From positions 434,001 through 498,000 of the forward strand of contig CAVWHY010000006.1 of NCBI GenBank assembly GCA_963754955.1: a DNA stretch of 64,000 bases. Reading direction: 5' to 3'. Shown one piece after another: positions 30,817 through 39,105 of the stretch; the first letter of the stretch is position 1; each line of letters opens with the position of its first letter. Position numbers and translations under genes: made by a program. The stretch is from CAVQJU01 sp963754955 (GTDB lineage Bacteria > Acidobacteriota > Vicinamibacteria > Vicinamibacterales > CAVVIG01). A model generated the notes under the pieces. That model saw nothing but the letters and a program-made list of their open reading frames with translations, had not been told where the DNA came from and did not search any database.

Positions 30817-32498
30817 TGTCCGGACGTCCTGTTCGCCACGCCGCGCTGTCCTGTCTGGTCGTTGTCGTGTGCGCAGCCGGATGCCACAGGTGGGCCGGCC
30901 GCGACCTGCTGGCCGCGCCGCTGCCGGATCTGTCGCGTGTTGACGCCGGTGTCCAGGCGCAGGTGCGCGGGCGCTACGAAACGTTGACCCGCGCGTTGGC
31001 GGACCGGGCGGACGCTCCGGAACTGGCGTCCGCGTTCGGCCAGTACGGCATGGTGCTGCAGGCCGCGGAGTTCTACGACGTCGCGGAACCCTGTTACCTC
31101 AACGCGCAGAAGCTGGCACCCGATGAGATCCGCTGGCCGTACTACCTGGCCGGTCTGTACAAGAGCCGCGGGGAGACGGACAAGGCCGAGGCGGCGTACA
31201 AGCAGGCGCTCGCGCTGCGTCCAGACGATCTGGCGACGCTGATCTGGCTCGGCCGGCTGCACCTGGACCAGGGTCGCCCGGAGGCGGCGGAGCCGCTGTT
31301 CCTGAAAGCGAACAGCCTCGCGCCGCGAACGGTCGCGGCGCTGGCAGGCCTCGGCCGCGTGGCGGTCGCCAAGCGCGATTACGCGCAGGCGGTGAAATAC
31401 CTCGAGGACGCGCTGGCCATCGATCCCGAAGCCGAGAGCCTGCACGCACCGCTCGCGGCGGCGTATCGGGGTCTCGGTCAACTCGACAAGGCGCAGCCGC
31501 ATCTTCGTCAGTGGCGCAATCGCGATCTGCCGGTGCCCGATCCGCTCCAGCAGGAGCTCGATCTCCTTCTCGAGAGCGCGCTCTCGTACGAGCTGCGCGG
31601 CGTTCGCGCCTTCGAGTCGCGCGCCTGGCCCATGGCCGTCCAGTTCTTCCGCAAGGGCATCGAGCTCTCGCACGAGGACACTCAGCTCAGTCGGTCGCTG
31701 CATCACAAGCTCGGGACCGCGCTCTATCTGACCGGAGATATTCACGGGGCGCGGGAGCAGTTCGAGGAGGTTGTGCGCCACGCGCCGCCCTCCGGAGTGG
31801 ACGAAGCGACCGCGAAGGCGCACTACAGCCTCGGAGTCCTGCTCGCCTCGACCGGCGACACGCAGCCGGCGGTCCAGCACCTGCTGGCCGCCGTCCAATA
31901 CCAGCCGAACTACGTCGAGGCGCACATGGCGGTTGCCGACGTGCTGCGCCGCACGGGCCGCGGCGAGGCGTCGTTGTCTCATTACCGCGACGCCCTCGCC
32001 ATCAACCCGCGCCAGAATGTCGCCCGCCTCGGGTACGCGATGGCGCTGGTGCAGTTGCGGCGCTATCGCGAGGCTCGCGACTGGCTGGACGAATCGGTGC
32101 GGCTCTACGGCGATCGTCCGGATTTGAAGATCGCGCTCGCGCGGCTCCTCGCCACGAGCCCCGACGCCGGCGTCCGCGACGGGGCCCGCGCGCTGTCCAT
32201 CGCGCAGCAGATGTTCGACGCGGGCGAAAAGAGCACGTCGCTCGGCGAGACGATCGCGATGGCGCTGGCGGAGCAGGGGAACTTCGCACAGGCGATCACC
32301 ATCCAGCGCGATGTGATGGCGGCCGCCCAGCGAGCCGGTCTGACCGCATCGGCTCAGCGCATGGCCGCGAACCTCGCGTTGTACGAAAGACATCAGCCCT
32401 GCCGGGCCCCGTGGTTCGAAGACGACCTTGTCTCGGTACCCACCACAGCCGTGACGGACACGACGTCGAGTCCTCCCTCAGCCGTTCAATCTCATTGA
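30813..32498 (+). CDS. TPR repeat lipoprotein
   Basis: Intact 561-residue TPR protein. The start overlaps the previous stop (ATGATG). RHAALSCLVVVVCAAGCHRW contains a lipobox (AAGC), so it is probably lipid-anchored. TPR units include YYLAGLYKSRGETDKAEAAY, LIWLGRLHLDQGRPEAAEPL, AGLGRVAVAKRDYAQAVKYL and HYSLGVLLASTGDTQPAVQH; at least eight are visible. The C-terminal tail is Ser/Thr/Pro-rich and probably disordered. Coupling to a VCBS/ASPIC lipoprotein mirrors the 25258-28938 pair, so the two families probably work together at the cell surface. The specific partner is unknown. Confidence 0.9.
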   Translation: MMSGRPVRHAALSCLVVVVCAAGCHRWAGRDLLAAPLPDLSRVDAGVQAQVRGRYETLTRALADRADAPELASAFGQYGMVLQAAEFYDVAEPCYLNAQKLAPDEIRWPYYLAGLYKSRGETDKAEAAYKQALALRPDDLATLIWLGRLHLDQGRPEAAEPLFLKANSLAPRTVAALAGLGRVAVAKRDYAQAVKYLEDALAIDPEAESLHAPLAAAYRGLGQLDKAQPHLRQWRNRDLPVPDPLQQELDLLLESALSYELRGVRAFESRAWPMAVQFFRKGIELSHEDTQLSRSLHHKLGTALYLTGDIHGAREQFEEVVRHAPPSGVDEATAKAHYSLGVLLASTGDTQPAVQHLLAAVQYQPNYVEAHMAVADVLRRTGRGEASLSHYRDALAINPRQNVARLGYAMALVQLRRYREARDWLDESVRLYGDRPDLKIALARLLATSPDAGVRDGARALSIAQQMFDAGEKSTSLGETIAMALAEQGNFAQAITIQRDVMAAAQRAGLTASAQRMAANLALYERHQPCRAPWFEDDLVSVPTTAVTDTTSSPPSAVQSH

Positions 32499-32602
32499 AC
32501 AGTTCGACGCGTTTGCGTTGTCACACTGAACGACAGCGTCCGCAGATTTCAAAAAATTGAATTGCGACGCGCGCTGATTGTTTCTTGATAGCGATTTCGG
32601 TT

Positions 32603-32630
32603 CTGACACCAATTCGATACAGGTTAGTCT
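32603..32630 (+). promoter_or_regulatory. Possible promoter for the receptor at 32665
   Basis: CTGACA (32603-32608) is followed after 16 bases by TAGTCT (32625-32630), in the same position relative to the gene type as the better promoters at 16976 and 20246. The match is weak. A clear AAAGGGAGG ribosome-binding site precedes the ATG. Confidence 0.3.
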
Positions 32631-32664
32631 GGCGAACAGGATCAACGTAAAGGGAGGCCTGTTC

Positions 32665-35600
32665 ATGAGTCGTGTCGCAAGGTTGATTGGCGTGTTGACG
32701 CTGGCGATCTGTCTGCCGGCGAGTGCGCGCGCGCAGGGAGTGAGCGCGTCAATTACGGGCACCGTGAAAGACGTATCGGGCGCGGTGCTCCCGGGCGTGA
32801 CCGTCGAGGTCGCGAGCCCCGCCCTGATTGAAAAAACCCGCACGGCAGTGACCGACGGTTCGGGCCAGTACCGCGTCGTGGATCTCCGCCCGGGCACGTA
32901 CTCGGTCACGTTCACGCTCACCGGCTTTTCGTCGGTCAAACGCGAGGGCATCGAGCTCACCGGGTCGTTCACGGCAACGGTCAACGCCGACATGAAAGTC
33001 GGCGCCGTCGAAGAAACGATTACGGTCAGTGGCGAGACGCCGATCGTCGACGTGCAGAGCACGCGCCGCCAGACGACGCTCAGCGGCGAGACGATCAATG
33101 CGATTCCGACGACGAAGAGCTGGGCGGCCATCATGGTGCTCATGCCGTCAACGATGACGCAGGCGGGCACGTCGGCCGACGTGCAGGTGACGCCGGGCAT
33201 GGTCGTCTTCGGCGGCGCCGGCGGCCGCAACAACGAGGGCCGGCTGCTCGTGGACGGCCTGAACACGGGCGCCTCGCTGAACGGGGCGGGCGTGTCGGGC
33301 TACAACGCGGACCTGACCAACGCGTCCGAAGTCGTGACGACCAACTCGGGCGGCCTCGGTGAAATCGAAGTCAACGGGCCGGTCATCAGCGTCGTGCCCA
33401 AGACGGGCGGCAACACGTTCAAGGGAACGCTGCTCGGTTCGTACGTCGGCAGCGGCACGGCGAACAGCAACTACACGGACGAACTCAAGGCGGCGGGACT
33501 GGCGTCGCCTCTCCAGCTCCTGAAAGTGTGGGACGCGACGGCCGGCGTCGGCGGACCGATCAAGAAGGATCGCATCTGGTTCTTCGGCAACTACCGCGAC
33601 GAAGGATCGTGGGCGACGATCCCCGGCATCTTTGCCAACAAGAACTTCGAGAACATCACGACGCCCGTGCCGAACTCCGCCGCGCCGTGGACCGTGGTGC
33701 CCGACCCGGACGTCCCCGCCCGCAACGCCAACAGCTGGCAGATCATGAGCCTGCGTCTGACCACGCAGATCAACTCGCGCAACAAGCTGAACCTGTTCTG
33801 GGACGAACAGCACCCGTGCAACGGCGCGACGTGGACGCCGCAGGGCGACGGCTGCCGCAAGCCGTCGGAGACCGAGGTGTTCGAATCCGTGTTCGGCAGC
33901 CCCAACACGACGTCGCCGGAGGCCGGCGGCTACTCGCATCGCTTCCAGCGCGTGCAGCAGGCGACGTGGTCGTCGCCGATGACGAACAAGCTGCTGCTCG
34001 AGGCGGGCGTCGGCACCTACCTGTCGCGGTGGGGCACCAATCGCCGCCCCGACAGCGTGACGGCGGATCTCGTCCGCGTCACCGAGGGCTGTTCGATCGC
34101 CGGCTGCGCGGCCAACGGCGGGCATCCCGGGGCTCAACTACCGCTCCGAGGCGCCGTTCGACGACTGGATCGGCGCGCACACGTGGCGCGCCTCCGCCTC
34201 GTACGTGACCGGCGCGCACAGCATGAAGTTCGGGTACTCGGGCGCGTGGCACGAGGATCAGCAGAAGAACTTCCCGAACAGCACGTACACGGCGTATCAG
34301 CTGCAGAACGGATCGGCGTGGTGCGCGAACCCGACGAACAACGGCACCAGCTGCCCGGGCGTGCTCATCGCCGAATCGCTCAGCCCCTACCAGGTGCTGC
34401 AGGACGTGCGGTTCGATGCCTTCTTCGCGCAGGAGCAGTACACCACCGGCCGCTTCACGTTCCAGGGCGCTGTGCGGTTCGACCACGCCTGGAGCTACTT
34501 CCCGGACGAGACGGTCGGACCGGTCCGGTTCCTGACGACGCCGGTGACGTTCGCGCAGAACGATCCGTTGTACTCCACGCCGTCCACGCTCCTGTGCAGC
34601 GGCGACCTCAAGGGATCGAACCTGCCGGCCGGCTTCTCGAAGACCTGTATCAACAACATCACCGGGTACAAGGACATCACGACGCGGTGGGGCATGGCGT
34701 GGGACGTCCAGGGCAACGGCAAGACGTCCGTGAAGGTGTCGTTCGGCAAGTACCTCGAGGCGGCGAGCAGCGGCAACGGCAACTACACCGCCGGCAACCC
34801 CGTGTCGCGCATGCCGACCAACATGGCGCTCGGCGTGGCCGGCCCGACGGCCATCACGCGGTCGTGGAGCGACACGAACCGGAACTTCGTCGCCCGACTG
34901 CGTGCTCGAGAACCCGCTGGCGAACGGCGAGTGCGGCAACCTGAACAACACGTCGTTCGGGAAGCCGGTGTTCACCAACAGCTTCAACTCGGACCTCATG
35001 GGCGGCTGGGGCATTCGTCCGTCCGATTGGGGATTCGTCGCCTCGGTCCAGCAGCAGGTCCTGCCGCGGACGTCGGTCGAGCTCAGCTACACGCGCCGCT
35101 GGCTGAACGGCTTCACCGTGACGGACAACCTGGCGACGGTCGCGTCGCGACTACCGGCCCTTCAGCGTCACGGCGCCGACCGATCGCGCGCCTCGGCGAC
35201 GCGAGCGGCCAGCGGATCGACGGCCTGTTCAATTCCACGCAGGCTGCCGCGGTGCTGGCCCCGAACAACTTCAACGAGCCCGCGGCCGACGTCGGCAACC
35301 AGTATCAGCACTTCAACGGGCTGCTCCTGAACGTCAGCTCGCGCGTGCGCGGCGGGTTGACGCTGCAGGGCGGACTCAACACCGGCAAGACCATCAGCGA
35401 CAACTGCGAGATTCGCGCCGCGATTCCCGAACTCACCGTCGCCGGCATCGTCTCGGCGGCGGGCCCCGGCGTGAACGCGTCGAACCCGTGGTGCCACATC
35501 GACTCGGGCTGGGTGACGCGCGGCACGGCGCTCGCCAGTTACCTCGTGCCGAAGGTCGACGTCCTGCTGGCGACGACGTTCCGCAGCGACCAGGGCGAGT

Positions 35601-35945
35601 CCGCTGGCCGCCAACTACACGATTCCGCTTGCGGTCGCGCAGGCCGGCGGTCTGGCGGGCGCCTACGCCAACGGCGTGTCGCCGATCGTCAACCTGGTCG
35701 AGCCGGGCACGCTGTACGGCGATCGGGTCAACGAGCTCGACTTCAAGATTGCCAAGGTGCTGCGGTTTGGATCGACACGAACCAACGTGGGTATGGAAGT
35801 CTTCAACGCGTTGAACTCGGCGGCGGTGCTGACCTACAACCAGACGTTCAATCCGGCCGTGCAGAGCGGCCCGGGCGCCTGGCTTCAGCCGACGCAGGTC
35901 CTGACGGCGCGGTTCTTCAAGTTCTCGGCGACGTTCGACTTCTAG
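32665..35945 (+). CDS. TonB-dependent receptor, Oar-like, frameshifted
   Basis: Outer-membrane receptor of about 1094 residues. The start at 32665 has AAAGGGAGG upstream and gives MSRVARLIGVLTLAICLPAS with signal cleavage near ARAQ. The regulatory-like domain (SITGTVKDVSGAVLPGVTVE) is nearly identical in layout to those at 17109 and 20314. The plug has NNEGRLLVDGLNTGASLNGA and EIEVNGPVISVVPKTGGNTF. A cysteine pair occurs in CNGATWTPQGDGC. Frames change near 34130, 34900, 35150 and 35600, with conserved barrel sequence on both sides and a terminal RFFKFSATFDF. It lies downstream of the TPR lipoprotein gene and probably has its own promoter. The ligand is unknown. Confidence 0.85.
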
Positions 35946-35958
35946 GGATCACGAAGAG

Positions 35959-36050
35959 GGCTGGAGGCTAGGGGCTGGGGTCAGGGGCTCCAGTCCGCAA
36001 TCCCCAACCTCTAGCCTCAGTCCCAGCCTCCAGACCCCAGCCCCCAGCCC
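35959..36050. repeat. Inverted arrays of a GGCTGGN-type unit
   Basis: The left arm has GGCTGGA, GGCTAGG, GGCTGGG (35959-35979) and degenerate copies. The right arm up to 36050 has six inverted 6-7 bp units of the AGCCTCC/AGCCCCC type. It sits after the receptor stop and before the serine hydrolase, and shares its unit with 23417-23458. It may form a hairpin acting as a terminator. Confidence 0.65.
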
Positions 36051-36084
36051 CTTCGGTTAAGATCCCCCCTCTGGAGGCCCGCTG

Positions 36085-37386
36085 ATGCGAGCACTGCGCC
36101 TGTTCGGTGTCCTGGTTGCCCTGCTGGCCGCGACGACTCTGTCGGCGCGGAGCGCGGGTTCGGTCCCCACTGTCTCGAAGGCGGAGGACGTGGGGTTCTC
36201 CACCGAACGGCTGCAGCGTGTGCAGGAAGCGGTGGCGCGACACATCGAGGCAAAAGATGTGTCGGGCGCGGTCACACTCGTCGCGCGGCGCGGAAAAGTC
36301 GTGGAGTTTGCCGCGCAGGGTCTCTCCGATATCGAGTCCCGGAAGCCGATGCTGAAGGACTCGATCTTCCGGCTCGCGTCGATGTCGAAGCCGATCACCG
36401 CTGTCGCCGTGATGATGATGATCGAGGAAGGCAAGGTGCGTCTGACCGACCGCGTCTCGGCTTTCATCCCCGAGTTCAAGAACATGAAGGTCGCCGTTGC
36501 AAAGGGCACGACGACCCCCGTCCAGATGCCGGCGTTCGGCCGCGGCGGCCCGCCGGCGCCGCCACCGGAGTTCGATCTCGTCCCGGCCGCGCGCGAGATC
36601 ACGGTCAAGGACCTGCTGACGCACACGTCGGGGTTGATGAGCGGCGGCGTCAGCGGCGCCGAACAGGCGAAGCTCGCGCCGCGGAGTCCGAACGACACGC
36701 TCGCCAATTACATCCCGAAGCTGGCGCAGACGCCGCTCGATTTTCAGCCGGGCACGCTGTGGCGCTACAGCGGGCTCTACGGCTTCGACGTCCTCGCGCG
36801 CATCGTCGAGATCGTGTCAGGGCAGCCGTACGACCAGTTCCTCAAGCAGCGGCTGTTCGATCCGCTCGGCATGAAAGACACGGGGTTTGCGCCGACGCCG
36901 GACCGGACGGCGCGTCTCGCGACCGTCTACCAGCGGACGCCGAACGGCCTCGTGCCGGCGCAAAACGCCAACCAGCTGATCAGCGGAACGTATTTTTCCG
37001 CGTCCGGCGGGCTCATGAGCACGGCGGAAGACTACCTGCAGTTCGCGCAGATGCTCGTCAACGGCGGACAGATGAACGGCAAGCGGTACCTGGCCCCGCG
37101 GACCGTTGACCTGATGACGTCGAACCAGACCGGCGACATGGTGAACGGGCAGTTCGGCCGCCCCGCGCACGGGATGGGGTTTGCCCTCGGGGTGCAGGTG
37201 GTGCTCGATCCGGTCGCCGCGGACCTGCGCGTCTCGCCCGGCACGTACGGGTGGGCCGGTGCCTACGGCACCAACCAGAACATGGATCCGAAAGAGAAGA
37301 TGGTGTCCATTATCATGATGCAGGGCGCCAGCGGGCCGCTGCAGCGCGACTTCGAGAACGCCGTGTGGCAGGCGATGATCGAGTGA
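36085..37386 (+). CDS. Serine hydrolase of the beta-lactamase / PBP class C type
   Basis: Exported serine hydrolase of 433 residues. The ATG at 36085 is preceded by CTGGAGG and gives MRALRLFGVLVALLAATTLS, a signal peptide. The catalytic S-x-x-K is S99-M-S-K102 in FRLASMSKPI. The second motif is Y228-S-G (YSGLYGFDVLARI) rather than the classical Y-x-N, and the third region reads YGWAGAYGTN. HTSGLMSGG is typical for the family. This pattern suits esterases and D-aminopeptidase/PBP-like enzymes more than true AmpC beta-lactamases. A proline-rich loop near residues 145-170 (GRGGPPAPPPEF) is unusual. It probably acts in the periplasm. Substrate unknown. Confidence 0.85.
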   Translation: MRALRLFGVLVALLAATTLSARSAGSVPTVSKAEDVGFSTERLQRVQEAVARHIEAKDVSGAVTLVARRGKVVEFAAQGLSDIESRKPMLKDSIFRLASMSKPITAVAVMMMIEEGKVRLTDRVSAFIPEFKNMKVAVAKGTTTPVQMPAFGRGGPPAPPPEFDLVPAAREITVKDLLTHTSGLMSGGVSGAEQAKLAPRSPNDTLANYIPKLAQTPLDFQPGTLWRYSGLYGFDVLARIVEIVSGQPYDQFLKQRLFDPLGMKDTGFAPTPDRTARLATVYQRTPNGLVPAQNANQLISGTYFSASGGLMSTAEDYLQFAQMLVNGGQMNGKRYLAPRTVDLMTSNQTGDMVNGQFGRPAHGMGFALGVQVVLDPVAADLRVSPGTYGWAGAYGTNQNMDPKEKMVSIIMMQGASGPLQRDFENAVWQAMIE

Positions 37387-37395
37387 ATCCGCAGC

Positions 37396-37413
37396 GTCCG
37401 GCTTCAGCCGGAC
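37396..37413. repeat. REP-like single hairpin
   Basis: Perfect palindrome GTCCGGCTTCAGCCGGAC between the serine hydrolase stop and the start of the next secreted-family gene. It is identical to the palindromes at 9804-9821 and 42573-42590. Confidence 0.8.
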
Positions 37414-37423
37414 GGAGGGACAC

Positions 37424-38506
37424 ATGCACCAGAAATCTTCCGCGTTCGTCGTGATGCTCTCGACGGCGTTCGTCAGCGGATCGCTGGCGGCCGTGTACGC
37501 GCAGGCGCCGGCGAAGCCTTCTGCGCCAGCCAGGACCGTCGCCGCGGCGAAGACGCCGTGGGGCGACCCCGACATCTCGGGCGTGTGGACGAGCGACGCC
37601 GCCATCGGCATCCCGATGCAGCGGCCCGATCAGTTCGGCGGCCGCGCTGAGCTGAACGAAGAAGAGTACGCCGCCAAGCTGAAACGGGATGCGCAGACGC
37701 GCGAGCGGGCGGAAAACGCGATCGGATCGTTCCGGAACGACAACGCGTGGCTGGTCAAGTCCTTCCGCCAGACCTCGCTCATCGTCGATCCGCCGGACGG
37801 CAAGCTGCCCGCCGTCACGCCCTACGCGGAGTCCCGGCGCGCGACGCGCGACCAGGGCACGTTCGGCGCCGGTCCGTTCGACAAGACGGAAGACTTCACG
37901 AACTACGACCGGTGCATCACGCGCGGCATCATCGGATCCGTGCTGCCGGTCGTGTACGGGAACGGAAACCGGATCATGCAGGCGCCGGGACAGGTGATCA
38001 TCAGCTACGAGATGGTGCACGACACGCGCGTGATCTACACCGACGGCCGGCCGCACATCGGCAAGGGGATCCGGCAGCTGCTCGGCGACTCGCGCGGCCG
38101 TTGGGAAGGCAACACGCTCGTCATCGAGACGACGAACCTGACCGACAGGACGAGCATCGGCCTGAACGGCAACGGACTCCGCCACAGCGAGGACATGGTG
38201 ATGACCGAGCGCATCACGCGTGTCGGCGCCGACGAGCTGCGTTACGAGATCACGATGAACGATCCGAAGACCTACACGAAGCCGTTCACGATCTCGCTGC
38301 CGCTCATGTCGCCTCCGGGGTACCAGCTGCTGCCGTATGAATGCCACGAGGGCGATTACGCAGTGCCGAATGCGCTCAGCGCCGAACGCGCCGAGGATCG
38401 GGCGATCGCGGAGGACCTGAAGAAAGGCATCGTCCGCGGCCGCCGCGCCGTCACGCAGGAGAACGTCAACGCGCCGGTGACCGCCCGGCCCAACGGTGGA
38501 GAATAA
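37424..38506 (+). CDS. Secreted acidobacterial family protein
   Basis: Intact exported protein of 360 residues, a longer member of the secreted family. MHQKSSAFVVMLSTAFVSGS begins the signal peptide, cleaved near VYAQ. KTPWGDPDISGVWTSDAAIG is the family signature; SLIVDPPDGKLPAVTPYAES, NYDRCITRGIIGSVLPVVYG, VIISYEMVHDTRVIYTDGRP, RGRWEGNTLVIETTNLTDRT, and DPKTYTKPFTISLPL follow. A conserved cysteine occurs in DRCITRG and another in LLPYECHEGDY. The gene stop (TAA) lies 1 base before the GlcG-like start, suggesting co-translation. No catalytic signature is recognised. Function unknown. Confidence 0.85.
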   Translation: MHQKSSAFVVMLSTAFVSGSLAAVYAQAPAKPSAPARTVAAAKTPWGDPDISGVWTSDAAIGIPMQRPDQFGGRAELNEEEYAAKLKRDAQTRERAENAIGSFRNDNAWLVKSFRQTSLIVDPPDGKLPAVTPYAESRRATRDQGTFGAGPFDKTEDFTNYDRCITRGIIGSVLPVVYGNGNRIMQAPGQVIISYEMVHDTRVIYTDGRPHIGKGIRQLLGDSRGRWEGNTLVIETTNLTDRTSIGLNGNGLRHSEDMVMTERITRVGADELRYEITMNDPKTYTKPFTISLPLMSPPGYQLLPYECHEGDYAVPNALSAERAEDRAIAEDLKKGIVRGRRAVTQENVNAPVTARPNGGE

Positions 38507-38507
38507 G

Positions 38508-38996
38508 ATGCTGAATCGACTGACCGTCGCGATCGCGGCCGGCGCCGCCGCGCTGCTCTGCACGTCGCCGGGCTTCGCGCAGCTCCCGAACCCGTACGGC
38601 GCCTCCATCACACTCGAGGCTGCCCGGAAGGCGGCGGCCCCGGCGCTCGCCGAAGCTCAGAAGAACAGCTGGCGCATGGCCGTGGCGGTCGTTGACATCT
38701 CGGGCGACCTCGTCTTCTTCGAGAAGATGGACGGCACGCAGGCCGCCAGCGTCACCATCGCGTTCGACAAGGCGCGTTCGGCCGCGCGGTTCAAGCGGCC
38801 GACCAAGGCGCTCCAGGACGCGCTCGCGGCCGGCGGGGCAGGCATGCGCATGCTGGCGCTCGATGGCGCCGTGCCGGTCGAGGGCGGCGTGCCGCTGATC
38901 GCCGACGGCAAGATCGTGGGCGCGATTGGCGTTTCCGGCGGCACGAGCGAGCAAGACGGGCAGTGCGCCAAGGCGGGCGCCGACTCGGTCAAGTAG
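38508..38996 (+). CDS. GlcG/HbpS-family heme-degrading-domain protein, exported
   Basis: Exported protein of 162 residues. The ATG at 38508 is preferred over 38496 because GGAGAAT lies upstream and MLNRLTVAIAAGAAALLCTS starts a signal peptide at once, ending near GFAQ. SITLEAARKAAAPALAEAQK, RMAVAVVDISGDLVFFEKMD, AFDKARSAARFKRPTKALQD and GGVPLIADGKIVGAIGVSGG are classical GlcG/HbpS motifs. Members bind heme or cobalamin, or have no known activity. The conserved final GGTSEQDGQCAKAGADSV is present. It is probably an operon partner of the preceding secreted-family gene. Confidence 0.9.
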   Translation: MLNRLTVAIAAGAAALLCTSPGFAQLPNPYGASITLEAARKAAAPALAEAQKNSWRMAVAVVDISGDLVFFEKMDGTQAASVTIAFDKARSAARFKRPTKALQDALAAGGAGMRMLALDGAVPVEGGVPLIADGKIVGAIGVSGGTSEQDGQCAKAGADSVK

Positions 38997-39078
38997 GCCG
39001 TCGAGTCCGGTTCCTGCGCACTCCTGCCACCCGTCTGCGCGCTGACGCACCGCGCGCCTCCTGCGGCATGGAGGCAGC

Positions 39079-39100
39079 CCCTGTTCCGGCCGAAACAGGG
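39079..39100 (+). promoter_or_regulatory. Hairpin overlapping the RBS of the histidine kinase
   Basis: CCCTGTT (39079-39085) pairs with AACAGGG (39094-39100) around an 8-base loop. The 3' arm overlaps the purine-rich AGGGAG that serves the ATG at 39106, so folding would hide the ribosome-binding site. Confidence 0.4.
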
Positions 39101-39105
39101 AGCAG

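Noticed and set aside
36085..37386. Serine hydrolase as a beta-lactamase resistance gene
   Set aside because: The second motif is Y-S-G and not Y-x-N, and the overall pattern fits general class C-like esterases or peptidases; a resistance role is unsupported.
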